A stretch of 34,689 nucleotides of DNA from Woeseiaceae bacterium (GCA_030065985.1 JASJCM010000038.1:1-34689); one strand, 5' to 3'. Numbered from the stretch's first letter, positions 7,815 through 17,183 are shown. The notes: generated from the letters alone by a model not told the origin. A program made the numbers and translations.

Positions 7815-7906
7815 TGGAATTCCTGCCTTATTCATCTTTGTTCTGTGACGTCCTTCGCACCGGCCACTCAGGACGGCAATTTTTCCTGATCGATGAGTAT
7901 GTTAGC

Positions 7907-7923
7907 AGCTTCTTATAGAAGCT
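7907..7923. repeat. Hairpin at the ygfX stop codon
   Basis: AGCTTCT, a 3-base loop and AGAAGCT form a perfect 7-bp stem starting in the last base of the ygfX stop codon. In ygfX orientation no T-run follows, so at most it is a weak or factor-assisted terminator. It may also stabilise the 3' end of the sdh message. Read-through into rpoE is plausible. Confidence 0.4.
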
Positions 7924-8357
7924 CAAACGTGGCGCCAGATTACGTGAAGCCGGCGCCACTCGCGGTCCTCACGACAGCCGCCGCGCACGAGCTCGTGAAC
8001 GGGGGCGCCGTCGGCCGCGACCAGCCGCAGCCAGCCAAAGCGGCGGAGCAGAATACTGCCGTCCGCAAGCTCGGCCGACTCCCAGGCGCCGCCGTCACTC
8101 CGAATATCGACGCTGCCATCCGCGTAAAGCCGCACGCCGCAAGAACGCCGCCAGCCGCGCCGCAATGCGCCGATCTCGCAATAGCTCAACGCAATCCAGG
8201 CGACGAGTGCCGGCAGGCGCACCCAGATCGGCACGGTTGCGAGACTGATCGCCAGCGCCCCAAGCAGGGCCACGAGAATTGCGGTGGCAAGCACAAAACG
8301 GCGTAACCACACGTCAGGGCGTATTTCGGCGCAGTATGCGGTCGATGATGCGCGCAA
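7923..8357 (-). CDS. ygfX: YgfX family membrane protein, partner of SdhE
   Basis: YgfX (CptA) is a small inner-membrane protein encoded next to sdhE in many gammaproteobacteria. It was described as the partner, or toxin-like component, opposite SdhE, and affects cell division proteins and pigment synthesis. Here two adjacent hydrophobic segments (about residues 20-41 and 43-62) precede a beta-rich cytoplasmic domain with repeated WESAEL / LLRRFGWLRL elements, as in the E. coli protein (135 residues). The start is uncertain. A TTG at 8357 gives 144 residues and keeps the pre-membrane segment alignable with E. coli, but overlaps sdhE by 44 bases. A GTG at 8312, one base past the sdhE stop, gives 129 residues. 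Family identity rests on weak similarity plus context. Confidence 0.75.
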   Translation of the reverse strand: MRASSTAYCAEIRPDVWLRRFVLATAILVALLGALAISLATVPIWVRLPALVAWIALSYCEIGALRRGWRRSCGVRLYADGSVDIRSDGGAWESAELADGSILLRRFGWLRLVAADGAPVHELVRGGCREDREWRRLHVIWRHV

Positions 8358-8556
8358 TTGACTCCGACTCCGGGGTTTGTCGCTGTAACAGATAACTGTT
8401 CAGCTCCGGATCCGACAGCGTCAAAACCTCGCGAAACGCCGCCTTATCGGCGTCGCTGTCGTCAACATAGGAATCCTCGAGGTAGCGCACCAGCAGCTCA
8501 TCGAGCTCGCGCATTCCTCGCCGGCACTGCCACTTGAGGCGAGCGAGTTCGCTCAA
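8314..8556 (-). CDS. sdhE: Succinate dehydrogenase flavinylation factor SdhE
   Basis: SdhE promotes covalent attachment of FAD to SdhA. The 80-residue protein contains the RGMRE motif (residues 13-17) that is required for flavinylation, inside [11 protein letters not shown]. The rest, with [17 protein letters not shown] and DPELNSYL, aligns with the five-helix fold. The start is a TTG at 8556 that overlaps the sdhB stop (TTGA); GGAAAG lies just upstream and no ATG is available near the conserved start. The open frame continues upstream inside sdhB, but that part is not SdhE-like. Its placement straight after sdhB puts maturase and client in one transcript. Confidence 0.93.
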   Translation of the reverse strand: MSELARLKWQCRRGMRELDELLVRYLEDSYVDDSDADKAAFREVLTLSDPELNSYLLQRQTPESESIARIIDRILRRNTP

Positions 8557-9335
8557 TACTTCCTTTCCGCGAGCATCTTTTTGGTCTCGGCAATCGCTTG
8601 CGCCGGGTTTAGACCCTTCGGACAGGTCTGCGTGCAGTTCATGATCGTGTGGCAACGATACAGTCGGAACGGATCCTCGAGCTCATCGAGTCGCTCGCCC
8701 GTCGCATCGTCGCGCGTATCGACGAGCCAGCGGTAGGCGGCGAGCAATGCGGCGGGACCGAGGTAACGATCCGAATTCCACCAGTAACTCGGGCAACTCG
8801 TCGAACAGCAGGCACACAGGATGCAGGCCGAAGGTTCGTTGATGAGCTCCTGGTCTTCCTTGGACTGCAGCCGCTCACGATCCGGTGGCGGTGGCGTACG
8901 TGATTGCAGCCACGGCTTGATCGACGCGTACTGGGCATAGAAGTTCGTCAGGTCAGGTACGAGATCCTTGACGACGTTCATGTGCGGCAACGGATAGATC
9001 TTGACGTCGCCACGGACATCCTTGATATCGCGTGTGCAGGCAAGCGTATTGCCGCCGTCAATGTTCATCGCGCACGAACCGCAAATGCCCTCGCGGCAGG
9101 AGCGGCGAAACGTCAGTGTCGGGTCGATCTCGTTTTTGATCTTGATCAGCGCGTCGAGAACCATCGGGCCACAGTTGTCCATGTCGACCTCATAGGTATC
9201 GACGCGCGGGTTCTCTCCCGTCGACGGATCCCACCGATACACGGCGAAGGTCTTGGTGTTGCTCGAACCGTTCGCTGCATCAAAGTGCTTGCCCTTCTTG
9301 ATGCGCGAGTTCTTCGGGAGTCGGAATTCAGCCAT
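8553..9335 (-). CDS. sdhB: Succinate dehydrogenase iron-sulfur subunit
   Basis: SdhB carries electrons from FADH2 in SdhA to the membrane quinone site. Cysteines for the [2Fe-2S] cluster are Cys80, Cys85, Cys88 and Cys100 ([10 protein letters not shown]). The [4Fe-4S] and [3Fe-4S] ligands are Cys171, 174, 177 with Cys238, and Cys181, 228, 234 ([22 protein letters not shown]). The 260-residue length is close to alphaproteobacterial and mitochondrial SdhB and longer than E. coli (238). The ATG at 9335 has GGGAGA upstream and lies 11 bases after sdhA. Confidence 0.98.
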   Translation of the reverse strand: MAEFRLPKNSRIKKGKHFDAANGSSNTKTFAVYRWDPSTGENPRVDTYEVDMDNCGPMVLDALIKIKNEIDPTLTFRRSCREGICGSCAMNIDGGNTLACTRDIKDVRGDVKIYPLPHMNVVKDLVPDLTNFYAQYASIKPWLQSRTPPPPDRERLQSKEDQELINEPSACILCACCSTSCPSYWWNSDRYLGPAALLAAYRWLVDTRDDATGERLDELEDPFRLYRCHTIMNCTQTCPKGLNPAQAIAETKKMLAERKY

Positions 9336-9346
9336 GGTTGATCTCC

Positions 9347-11131
9347 CTAGTAGACGCGCGCCTTGGGCGCAACATAGTCAACTTCATCCGTGAGCGTTTC
9401 CTCGTGCACAGGACGATAGTCGATGCGCACATCGCCGGGACCACCTATCCAGGTCAGCGTGTGCTTCATCCAGTTCTCGTCATCACGGTCCGGGTAATCC
9501 TCCCGCGCGTGCGCGCCGCGGCTCTCCAGACGGTTCGCTGCCGACTCAATCGTCGCCGTTGCGTTCAGCAGCAGGTTCTCGAGTTCGAGCGTCTCAATGA
9601 GGTCGGTGTTCCAGACCAGCGAACGATCGGTGACCTTGACGTCGTTGAATGACGCAAACGTCTTGCGCAGCAGGTCGACGCCCTCGTCGAGCACCTCGCC
9701 GGTACGGAAAACCGCGGCATGGCTCTGCATGATCTTCTGCATCTCGAGACGCAGCTCCGCGGTCGAGCGCGAGCCGTCAGCATTGCGCAGCTGATCGATT
9801 CGGTCGACCGAGTTCTGGCCAGCATCCGCAGGTAAGGGTTTGTGGCGTGCGCCCCGCTCCATCGTGGCTTCGCAGAAGTGCGCCGCCGCGCGGCCAAACA
9901 CAACCAGGTCGAGCAACGAGTTGGAGCCGAGACGGTTGGCGCCGTGGACGGATACGCAGGCTGCCTCGCCGACGGCCATGAGTCCGGGGACGATCTTCTC
10001 GGCGTCGTCGCCGTCTTTTGTGACGACCTGGCCGTGGTAGTTCGCCGGAATGCCACCCATGTTGTAGTGCACGGTCGGCAGTACCGGAATCGGTTCCTTA
10101 TTGACGTCGACGCCGGCAAAGATACGGGCCGATTCGGCAATGCCGGGCAGACGCTCTTCGATGACCTCGGGCCCAAGATGCTCAAGGTGCAGGAAGATGT
10201 GATCGTTCTCCGGTCCAACGCCGCGACCTTCACGAATTTCGATGGTCATCGAGCGCGATACCACGTCGCGTGACGCAAGGTCCTTGGCGTTGGGTGCGTA
10301 GCGTTCCATGAAACGCTCGCCTTCCGAGTTCGTCAGGTAACCACCCTCGCCGCGTGAGCCCTCAGTAATCAGGCAACCTGCCCCGTAGATACCGGTCGGA
10401 TGGAATTGCACAAACTCCATGTCCTGAACGGGCAGGCCCGCACGCAGGACCATGCCGCTGCCGTCGCCGGTGCAGGTATGGGCTGAAGTGCACGAGAAGT
10501 ACGAACGGCCGTAGCCACCAGTCGCGAGAATGACCTGGTGCGAGCGGAAGCGGTGTAAGCGGCCTGTCGCAAGATCGATAGCAACAACGCCTCGGCACGC
10601 GCCATCTTCCATGATGAGGTCGATCGCGAAGTACTCGATGTAGAACTCAGCATCGTATTTGAGCGACTGCTGGTAAAGCGTATGCAGCATGGCGTGGCCG
10701 GTGCGATCTGCCGCCGCGCAGGTGCGCTGCGCCGTACCCTCACCATAGTGCGTGGTCATGCCGCCGAACGGGCGCTGGTAGATCTTGCCGTCTTCGGTGC
10801 GCGAGAACGGCACGCCGTAGTGCTCGAGCTCGATGATCGCATCGGGTGCTTCCTTGCACATGTACTCGATCGCGTCCTGGTCGCCGAGCCAGTCGGAACC
10901 CTTGACGGTGTCGTACATGTGCCAGCGCCAGTCGTCCTCACCCATATTGCCAAGCGCGGCAGAAATACCGCCCTGAGCTGCAACCGTGTGACTGCGCGTC
11001 GGGAAGACCTTGGTAATACACGCCGTCTGGAAGCCGGCATTGGCGAGACCGAATGTCGCACGCAGACCGGCGCCACCGGCGCCAATCACGACAACATCAT
11101 AGCTATGATCAATAAATTCGTAATCGCTCAT
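9347..11131 (-). CDS. sdhA: Succinate dehydrogenase flavoprotein subunit
   Basis: This subunit oxidises succinate to fumarate in the TCA cycle. The FAD-binding motif [21 protein letters not shown] begins near residue 14 with its GxGxxG core. His48 in [10 protein letters not shown] is the expected site of covalent FAD attachment. The catalytic and substrate region, with [21 protein letters not shown], is complete. At 594 residues it matches mitochondrial-type SdhA (588 in E. coli). The ATG at 11131 overlaps the sdhD stop by ATGA. Flavinylation factors SdhE and SdhAF4 are encoded in the same run. Confidence 0.98.
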   Translation of the reverse strand: MSDYEFIDHSYDVVVIGAGGAGLRATFGLANAGFQTACITKVFPTRSHTVAAQGGISAALGNMGEDDWRWHMYDTVKGSDWLGDQDAIEYMCKEAPDAIIELEHYGVPFSRTEDGKIYQRPFGGMTTHYGEGTAQRTCAAADRTGHAMLHTLYQQSLKYDAEFYIEYFAIDLIMEDGACRGVVAIDLATGRLHRFRSHQVILATGGYGRSYFSCTSAHTCTGDGSGMVLRAGLPVQDMEFVQFHPTGIYGAGCLITEGSRGEGGYLTNSEGERFMERYAPNAKDLASRDVVSRSMTIEIREGRGVGPENDHIFLHLEHLGPEVIEERLPGIAESARIFAGVDVNKEPIPVLPTVHYNMGGIPANYHGQVVTKDGDDAEKIVPGLMAVGEAACVSVHGANRLGSNSLLDLVVFGRAAAHFCEATMERGARHKPLPADAGQNSVDRIDQLRNADGSRSTAELRLEMQKIMQSHAAVFRTGEVLDEGVDLLRKTFASFNDVKVTDRSLVWNTDLIETLELENLLLNATATIESAANRLESRGAHAREDYPDRDDENWMKHTLTWIGGPGDVRIDYRPVHEETLTDEVDYVAPKARVY

Positions 11132-11508
11132 GCGCCGATTCCGAGTTTCAAAATGGCAAAGACAGCCGCGACCGCCAGGAACAGGTGGGCGAAGCGGGAA
11201 AGTACGAGAGCCGTGATCTTGATGCCGTGACTATGCACGTAGTCCTCGATCACGACCTGGACGCCAAGATACGAGTGGTATCCCATTGTCACAGTCAGAA
11301 GCAGCAACAGCACCGCGTTGACGGGTTCGCTGATAAACGCGACGGCGCTCGCATGGTCGTAGTCAGGCAGCGTTGCGATGGACCAGGCAAACCAGAGCCC
11401 GAGAATCGCGAGACCGGCGCCGGAAACGCGCTGGGCCCACCAGTGGGCGGTGCCGTCCTTCGCGGTACCAAGGCCGAGGACCCGGCCGAGCGGTGTGCGC
11501 AGGCTCAT
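11128..11508 (-). CDS. sdhD: Succinate dehydrogenase membrane anchor subunit D
   Basis: SdhD and SdhC anchor complex II and form the heme b and ubiquinone sites. The 126-residue protein has three membrane segments (about 28-46, 61-80, 97-120). The heme-side motif [17 protein letters not shown] includes His78, Asp89 and Tyr90 at positions matching the E. coli heme ligand and quinone residues. I chose the ATG at 11508 because it overlaps the sdhC stop as ATGA. The frame stays open further upstream only inside sdhC and gives a non-homologous extension. Confidence 0.94.
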   Translation of the reverse strand: MSLRTPLGRVLGLGTAKDGTAHWWAQRVSGAGLAILGLWFAWSIATLPDYDHASAVAFISEPVNAVLLLLLTVTMGYHSYLGVQVVIEDYVHSHGIKITALVLSRFAHLFLAVAAVFAILKLGIGA

Positions 11509-11882
11509 AACGCGATCCCCCAGAACGCGGCGGTCAGCACCAGCGATCCGATGATGACGAACCACGCCGAGAACGTGGCCTGAGATTTCTCGAAACCGCG
11601 GCCCGAGTCCCACACGAGGTGTCGAATGCCGTTGGACAGGTGATAGAAGAATGCCCAGCTCCAGCCAATGAGCAGCAGCTTGCCGATGAGCGAGTTCGCA
11701 GCGCCCAGGAATACTGCGTAGACCTCCGGTCCGGACGCGGCATCAAACAGCCAGGCGACGAGGACGAAGAAACCGACGGCCATGGCAATACCCGTCGCAC
11801 GGTGCAGGATGGAGGTGACCATCGTTACTGGCCAACGGTAAACCGACAGATGAGGCGACAGTGGCCTGTCGTGATTTGTCAT
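11505..11882 (-). CDS. sdhC: Succinate dehydrogenase cytochrome b556 subunit C
   Basis: The 125-residue anchor protein begins with RPLSPHLSVYRWPVTMVTSI and contains SILHRATG (residues 24-31), whose Ser, His and Arg line the quinone site. His81 in FYHLSNGIRH is the probable heme b ligand. Three membrane segments are visible (about 30-48, 63-82, 104-123). Length equals the family norm (about 129). Its ATG at 11882 is 15 bases after the SdhAF4-like gene, with only a weak ribosome-binding sequence. Confidence 0.96.
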   Translation of the reverse strand: MTNHDRPLSPHLSVYRWPVTMVTSILHRATGIAMAVGFFVLVAWLFDAASGPEVYAVFLGAANSLIGKLLLIGWSWAFFYHLSNGIRHLVWDSGRGFEKSQATFSAWFVIIGSLVLTAAFWGIAL

Positions 11883-11897
11883 GACGTAACTTCTTGA

Positions 11898-12074
11898 TTA
11901 GAAATCGATACAGCGCCCGGCTTTTTCCCAATCACCGTAGCGTGTCGGGTCGAGGCCGCCACGGCCGCCAATCTCTTTCGGGCGCTCGGCCGTGTCGACA
12001 TCCGCCTGATCCGTGTCAGTATCCGGCTTGGAATCGTCGATTTGGGCCTTATTCTTGGGGTCAGCAGAGCTCAT
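11898..12074 (-). CDS. SdhAF4-like (DUF1674) succinate dehydrogenase assembly factor
   Basis: The C-terminal half (31-58) carries the DUF1674 signature: RPKEIGGRGGLDPTRYGDWE, then KAGRCIDF to the end. In eukaryotes SdhAF4 binds flavinylated SdhA and promotes its assembly with SdhB; bacterial relatives are usually found beside sdh genes. Here it lies first in the run, 15 bases before sdhC, and the N-terminal 30 residues are acidic and low complexity. The start is uncertain. ATG at 12074 gives 58 residues. ATG at 12110 gives 70 and has GGTGG close upstream, so it is a real alternative. Together with sdhE at the other end, the subunit genes are bracketed by two SdhA maturation factors. Confidence 0.88.
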   Translation of the reverse strand: MSSADPKNKAQIDDSKPDTDTDQADVDTAERPKEIGGRGGLDPTRYGDWEKAGRCIDF

Positions 12075-12133
12075 GAAGCGCAGTATGCCAGAGGCCCGGA
12101 AACCCTGCATTACCACCAATTGACTAGAAACAT

Positions 12134-12784
12134 ATGCTTGCAATTTCAACGATTAACGTAACGGGCAATGATGCGCTGGAGTTTCTCCAGGGCCAGCTCA
12201 CCAATGACCTGAAGCGGCTCGACTCGGAGGCGGAGATTCTGGCCGCGTGGTGCACGCCGAAAGGCCGCGTGATCTGGTTCGGCGCCGTCACCAAAACGGA
12301 AGCCGGCTATGCCTTGTCCGCGCCCAGCGATATGGCAGAGTCGATCGTCAAACGTCTGACGATGTTCCGCTTCCGCTCCAAAGTCGACTTCGAAGTGGTG
12401 ACTGACGGGCAAACCGTCGATCCTGCGTCCCTGGTCGAAAGCGGGGTTCCGTACATCGGCGCCGAACAGGCGGAGGAATTCACGCCCCACATGCTGAACC
12501 TGGATCTTCTCGATGCCGTCAGTTTCGACAAGGGCTGCTACACGGGACAGGAAATCGTCGCGCGCACCCACTACAAAGGAGCGACGAAGCGGCGCACGTT
12601 GCGATTCGCGAGCGACTCACCGGTCAAGGTCGGCGACAAGGTCATGGCGGGAGAGCGCGGTGTTGGCGAGGTTCTCAATGTTGCCGGCAACGAGCTGCTG
12701 GCCGTCGTCCCGGTCGACAAAGCCGACGAGGACCTTACCGTCGGTGGCGTCGCGCTCGAACGACGCGAGATCGACTACCTCTAG
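12134..12784 (+). CDS. ygfZ: YgfZ/GcvT-like folate-binding protein, short form
   Basis: YgfZ (IBA57/COG0354 family) uses tetrahydrofolate to help maintain or assemble iron-sulfur proteins. The signature [12 protein letters not shown] is present (133-144), with its invariant Cys135. The N terminus [22 protein letters not shown] is the usual folate-domain start. At 216 residues it is about 110 shorter than E. coli YgfZ (326). The missing part lies between about residue 90 and the VESGVPYIG segment at 101, where longer members have a middle domain. The ATG at 12134 is preceded by an in-frame TAG at 12125. It is divergent from the sdh run, whose iron-sulfur subunit is a likely client. Confidence 0.9.
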   Translation: MLAISTINVTGNDALEFLQGQLTNDLKRLDSEAEILAAWCTPKGRVIWFGAVTKTEAGYALSAPSDMAESIVKRLTMFRFRSKVDFEVVTDGQTVDPASLVESGVPYIGAEQAEEFTPHMLNLDLLDAVSFDKGCYTGQEIVARTHYKGATKRRTLRFASDSPVKVGDKVMAGERGVGEVLNVAGNELLAVVPVDKADEDLTVGGVALERREIDYL

Positions 12785-14286
12785 TCGAAAACCTCTGGCC
12801 GCATGTGCGGGAACAGCAGCACGTCACGGATCGATGCCGAATCAGTCAGCAGCATGACGAGCCGATCGACGCCGATACCGATGCCCGTGGTCGGCGGCAT
12901 GCCGTATTCGAGCGCACGAATGTAGTCGTGATCGTACGACATCGCCTCGTCGTCACCCGCTGCCGCATTCTCGACCTGTTGCCGGAATCGTTCCGCCTGG
13001 TCCTCTGCGTCGTTGAGCTCCGAGAAGCCGTTGGCAATCTCGCGCCCGGCAATGAATAACTCGAAACGGTCCGTGACGAACGGATCCTCGTCGTTCTTGC
13101 GCGCGAGCGGCGAGACCTCGGCAGGATATTGAGTGACGAATGTCGGCTGCCGCAACTTTGCCTCGCCCGTCTCATCAAAAATCTCGGTCTGCAGTTTGCC
13201 AGCGCCGTAGTTGTCTTTCACGTCGATGCCGAGCTTCCTGCAATAGTCGGCGAGATAGTCGCGATCGCGGATCCTCGCCATGTCGAAATCCGGATTGAAC
13301 TTCACGATCGCCTGTTCGACCGTTATGCGCTCGAACTTGTTGCCGAAATCGAATTCTTCGCCCTGGTAGGAGACGATCGTCGAGCCGTTTACGGCTTCAG
13401 CCATGCCGTGCAGCATCGCCTCGGTCGTATCCATCCAGTCGTTGTAGTCGGCATACGCTCGGTACGCCTCGAGCATCGTGAACTCGGGGTTGTGCTGTGT
13501 CGAAACACCCTCGTTACGGAAATTGCGGTTGATTTCGTACACGCGATCGAAGCCGCCGACGATCAGGCGCTTCAGATTGAGCTCCGGCGCAATACGCAGG
13601 TAGAGCGGCATATCGAGCGCATTGTGATGTGTCGTGAACGGACGCGCGATTGCGCCGCCCGGCGTCACCTGCATCATCGGCGTCTCGACCTCGAGAAAGT
13701 CGAGTGACTCGAGGAAGCCGCGCATGTAGGTGATGATCGTCGAGCGCTTGCGAAACGTCTCGCGGCTTTTCTCATTGATGATCAGGTCGACATAGCGCTG
13801 GCGGTAGCGCGTCTCCTGATCGGACAGGCCCGCCCATTTCTCGGGCAGCGGTCGCAGCGATTTCGTCAGCAGGCGCACCGTATCGGCCATCACTGTCAGT
13901 TCGCCGGTGTTCGTGCGAAACAGCGCACCCTCGGTGCCGACGATGTCACCGACGTCCCACTTCTTGAATGCCTGGTAGACGCCCTCGGGGAGGCGGTCAC
14001 GCTCGAGGCGCACCTGGATCTGTCCAGACCGGTCCTGCAGCTTGATGAAGCTCGCCTTGCCCATGACGCGCTTGGCCATCATGCGACCCGAGACCGCGAC
14101 GTGGATATCCTCTTCCTCGAGCGCTTCCTTGTCGTGCGCCTCAAAGGTCTGGTGCAGTTCCTCGGCGATCGCGTTGCGTCGAAAATCGTTCGGGAACGCG
14201 TTGCCCTGCTCCCTCAGAGCATCGAGCTTGCCGCGGCGCTCCGCGATCAATTTGTTTTCGTCCGGCCTGTTCTTGTCGTCTGTCAC
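12781..14286 (-). CDS. lysS: Lysyl-tRNA synthetase, class II
   Basis: This enzyme attaches lysine to tRNA-Lys. An N-terminal OB-fold anticodon-binding domain (about 55-160, [25 protein letters not shown] core) precedes the class II catalytic domain. Motif 2 is [20 protein letters not shown] and motif 3 is [13 protein letters not shown] near the C terminus. The 501-residue length matches LysS (505 in E. coli). The start is GTG at 14286, giving [18 protein letters not shown]. Its stop overlaps the ygfZ stop in the palindrome CTAG, so the two genes meet tail to tail with no terminator between them. prfB-lysS order is widely conserved. Confidence 0.97.
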   Translation of the reverse strand: MTDDKNRPDENKLIAERRGKLDALREQGNAFPNDFRRNAIAEELHQTFEAHDKEALEEEDIHVAVSGRMMAKRVMGKASFIKLQDRSGQIQVRLERDRLPEGVYQAFKKWDVGDIVGTEGALFRTNTGELTVMADTVRLLTKSLRPLPEKWAGLSDQETRYRQRYVDLIINEKSRETFRKRSTIITYMRGFLESLDFLEVETPMMQVTPGGAIARPFTTHHNALDMPLYLRIAPELNLKRLIVGGFDRVYEINRNFRNEGVSTQHNPEFTMLEAYRAYADYNDWMDTTEAMLHGMAEAVNGSTIVSYQGEEFDFGNKFERITVEQAIVKFNPDFDMARIRDRDYLADYCRKLGIDVKDNYGAGKLQTEIFDETGEAKLRQPTFVTQYPAEVSPLARKNDEDPFVTDRFELFIAGREIANGFSELNDAEDQAERFRQQVENAAAGDDEAMSYDHDYIRALEYGMPPTTGIGIGVDRLVMLLTDSASIRDVLLFPHMRPEVFD

Positions 14287-14324
14287 TGTGATCTCGTATA
14301 CCGGGTCGCGGTCGGCGCCCGCTC

Positions 14325-15420
14325 CTAAAGTCCCTGTTTGAGACTGGCTTCGATGAAAGCGTCGAGACCGCCATCGAGCACTGCCTGAGTGTTACCGGTT
14401 TCTACGCCGGTGCGCAAATCCTTGATGCGGCTCTGGTCGAGCACGTAGTTGCGAATCTGGCTGCCCCAGCCGACATCCGCCTTGCCCTCCTCAACCTCGG
14501 CGGCAGCGGCGCGACGTTCCTGCAACTCCATCTCGTATAGCTTGGCTTTCAGCTGGTTCATCGCTGTCGCCTTGTTCTTGTGTTGCGAGCGATCGTTCTG
14601 GCACTGCACCACGATGTTGCTCGGCAAGTGCGTGATACGCACGGCGGATTCGGTCCGGTTAACGTGCTGACCGCCGGCGCCGCTCGCTCGGTAAACGTCG
14701 ATACGCAGGTCCGACGGATCGATCTCGATGTCGATGTTGTCGTCAACTTCAGGAGAAACGAACACCGATGAGAACGACGTGTGACGGCGATTGCCAGAGT
14801 CAAACGGCGACTTGCGGACAAGCCGATGTACTCCGGTCTCGGTGCGCAGCCATCCATATGCGTACTCACCCTTGATATGGACGGTCGCACTCTTGATGCC
14901 CGCAACTTCGCCTGCGGACGCCTCGATAACCTCCGCCTTGAAGCCATGTGCTTCAGCCCAGCGCAGGTACATGCGCAGGATCATCTCCGACCAGTCCTGC
15001 GCCTCGGTACCGCCCGCACCCGACTGAATATCGAGATACGCGTTGTTCGCATCCATCTCGCCGGAGAACATGCGACGGAATTCGAGATTGCCGACGCGTC
15101 CCTCAAAGTTCTCCAGATCGCCGACGACCTCGTTGACGGTATCGGCATCGCCTTCGTCGATCGCCATGTCGAGCAGCTCGCCGGCATCGTTGAGTCCGGT
15201 GGTCAGCTCATCGAGACCGACGACGACCTGCTCGAGCGCAGCACGCTCCTGGCCGAGCGCCTGGGCGCGGTCAGGTTCGCTCCAAACGTCGGGTTGTTCG
15301 AGCTCGCGCTGGACCTCGGTCAGGCGTTCCGCCTTGCCGTCGTAGTCAAAGGTACCTCCTCAACGCATCGGTGCGTTCGCTGAGGTCGGCAATCGTCTGT
15401 TTGATCTGGCTCGTTTCCAT
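14325..15420 (-). CDS. prfB: Peptide chain release factor 2, with programmed +1 frameshift
   Basis: RF2 recognises UGA and UAA and releases the finished peptide. The gene starts at ATG 15420 and reads 24 codons ([24 protein letters not shown]) to an in-frame TGA at 15348-15346. After a +1 shift the frame continues from GAC at 15347 to the stop at 14325, giving 364 residues (365 in E. coli). The GGQ catalytic motif is present in [17 protein letters not shown], and SPF, the stop-codon recognition motif of RF2, in [12 protein letters not shown]. It lies 42 bases after recJ. This is not a pseudogene: the slip site is the classical autoregulatory one. Confidence 0.97.
15345..15360 (-). promoter_or_regulatory. 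prfB programmed +1 frameshift site
   Basis: The minus strand reads AGGAGGTACCTTTGAC. It holds an internal Shine-Dalgarno-like AGGAGG, then CTT, then the in-frame stop TGA followed by C. The ribosome slips from CTT to TTT when RF2 is scarce, because UGA is decoded slowly. Layout and spacing match the E. coli site almost exactly. Confidence 0.97.
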
Positions 15421-15462
15421 GGTCTTGCGCGCGTGTGCTCGGGCAGAAAGGCCGCGATCTTA

Positions 15463-17181
15463 TCACGCGGAAGCGGCTGATAAAGCAGCAATTTGCTCGA
15501 CCACGAGCTGCGCGCTTTCAATGCCGCGATACTCGTTCACGTCGAGTCGAAATGCGAGCTGCACGGTGCCACGATAACTCGGCCCGGCCTGGTTGAATGC
15601 GATCGCGTCAACGACCGGGCCGCCGCCCGCAGGCCGCACCCGCAGCTTGAGGTGGTTCTCTCCCACAACGCGCTGCTCGACGACCGAGAAGTCGCCGCTC
15701 CACATCGGCTCTGGAAACCCGGATCCCCAGGGCCCAGCGTCGCGCAACGAGCGCGCAAAGCCGAGATTGATTGCGTCGCCCGGCAACGGTCCGTCGGTTA
15801 CGATCGCGCCGCTGAAATCTGCATTGGGATAGAGACGCGCCATCTGCTCCGCCGCAACGGTCTTGAATTCCTCGAGGCGATCTTCGGCGAGCGTCAGCCC
15901 CGCCGCCATCGCGTGGCCGCCGAACTTGACGATCAGGTCAGGCGCAACCGTGTGCACGGCTTCGAGAAGATCACGAATATGCACGCCCTGTATCGAGCGT
16001 GCGGACCCTTTGAGGTGCTCGTCATCCTCGCGCGCAAAGGCGATGACCGGACGGTGGCAGCGTTCCCGCACCCGCGCTGCGATCAGACCAACGATGCCCT
16101 GGTGCCACTCGGGGTCGTAAACGCAGACGCAGGCCGGCCAGCGTTGCGCGCCGAGCGCGTCAACGTAGTTGAACGCCTGGTCACGCATCGTTGCTTCAAT
16201 GTCACGGCGCTCGCTGTTGATGCGATCGAGCAGTTGCGCATATTCCATGGCCGCGTCGTGGTCATCGGTCAGCAAGCATTCGATGCCGACAGAGATGTCT
16301 TCGAGACGCCCAGCTGCGTTGATACGCGGTCCAACCGCAAAGCCCAGATCGGTACTGACGCACCGTGCCGTCTGACGGCCGGACTGTTTCAGAATCGCCT
16401 GTATACCCGGCACCGAATGCCCAGCGCGGATGCGCAGCAAGCCCTGCTGCACGAGCACGCGGTTGTTGTGATCAAGTGGCACGACGTCAGCAACGGTTCC
16501 CAGCGCAACGAGGTCCAGGTATTTGGCCGGCACCTTCGCGGCACCCCCAACGCCCTGCTCTTCAAGCATGCGTCCGATCCGCGCCATCAGGTAAAAGGCA
16601 ACGCCAACCCCTGCAAGGTAGCGGCTCGGGAATTCGCTATCGGGCAGATTGGGATTGATGATCGCCGCGGCGTCCGGCAACGAATCGCCGGGTAGATGGT
16701 GATCCGTGATCAGAACCGGGATGCCCAGCTCGTTCGCCTGCTGGACGCCCGAGAGATTAGCGATGCCGTTGTCGACGGTGATCAAAAGGTCGGGCGATCT
16801 TTCCGCCGCGACGCGCACGATTTCCGGCGAAAGGCCATAGCCGAACTCGAACCGATTTGGCACGAGGTAATCGACGTCGGTGAACCCGAATGCACGCAGA
16901 CAACGCAGAACGAGCGCCGTGCTCGTCGCACCATCCACATCGAAGTCGCCGATGACGATAATCCGTTTGTCGCGATTCGCAATGACGAGAGCAGCGGCTG
17001 CATCGATGTTTTCGAGCGAACCGACGGGCGCGAGCTGTGCCAGTCCGTAATCGAGCTCCTTGGCGGCGCTCAATCCACGCATTGCGAACAGCCGCGCGTG
17101 CAGCGGATCGATATCGCCGAGCGCGGCGACGGCGTCGGCGCTTGGCATGGGTCGGGCTACGACAGGTCGAGCAGTCGTCAC
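15463..17181 (-). CDS. recJ: Single-stranded-DNA-specific 5'-3' exonuclease RecJ
   Basis: RecJ degrades single-stranded DNA in RecF-pathway recombination, mismatch and base-excision repair. DHH-family metal motifs are intact: IGDFDVDGAT (77-86, with Asp79, Asp81 and Asp83) and ITDHHLPG (158-165, Asp160-His161-His162). The DHHA1 motif is FGGHAMAAGLTL in the C-terminal half, and an OB-like domain follows. The 572-residue length is normal (577 in E. coli). The start is GTG at 17181, two bases after the rpfE stop. The first conserved block, from about residue 27, does not decide the start, so a slightly later start is possible. Confidence 0.97.
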   Translation of the reverse strand: MTTARPVVARPMPSADAVAALGDIDPLHARLFAMRGLSAAKELDYGLAQLAPVGSLENIDAAAALVIANRDKRIIVIGDFDVDGATSTALVLRCLRAFGFTDVDYLVPNRFEFGYGLSPEIVRVAAERSPDLLITVDNGIANLSGVQQANELGIPVLITDHHLPGDSLPDAAAIINPNLPDSEFPSRYLAGVGVAFYLMARIGRMLEEQGVGGAAKVPAKYLDLVALGTVADVVPLDHNNRVLVQQGLLRIRAGHSVPGIQAILKQSGRQTARCVSTDLGFAVGPRINAAGRLEDISVGIECLLTDDHDAAMEYAQLLDRINSERRDIEATMRDQAFNYVDALGAQRWPACVCVYDPEWHQGIVGLIAARVRERCHRPVIAFAREDDEHLKGSARSIQGVHIRDLLEAVHTVAPDLIVKFGGHAMAAGLTLAEDRLEEFKTVAAEQMARLYPNADFSGAIVTDGPLPGDAINLGFARSLRDAGPWGSGFPEPMWSGDFSVVEQRVVGENHLKLRVRPAGGGPVVDAIAFNQAGPSYRGTVQLAFRLDVNEYRGIESAQLVVEQIAALSAASA

Positions 17182-17183
17182 GA

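Noticed and set aside
11509-11613. Longer sdhD starting inside sdhC
   Set aside because: The extra residues have no similarity to SdhD, and the ATGA overlap at 11508 is the expected start.
12075-12133. A confident promoter for the sdh run or ygfZ in the divergent gap
   Set aside because: I saw only weak hexamers (for example TTGAAA with TAGTCA at 17 bases, inside ygfZ) and would not call them.
14325-15420. prfB as a broken gene (stop after 24 codons)
   Set aside because: The stop lies in the known programmed frameshift signal, and the two parts add up to a full RF2.
15493-16695. A 400-codon open frame on the plus strand opposite recJ
   Set aside because: It lies fully antisense to a well-conserved recJ, has low-complexity Arg/Ala/His-rich composition and no recognisable domain. 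Long antisense frames are common in GC-rich genes.
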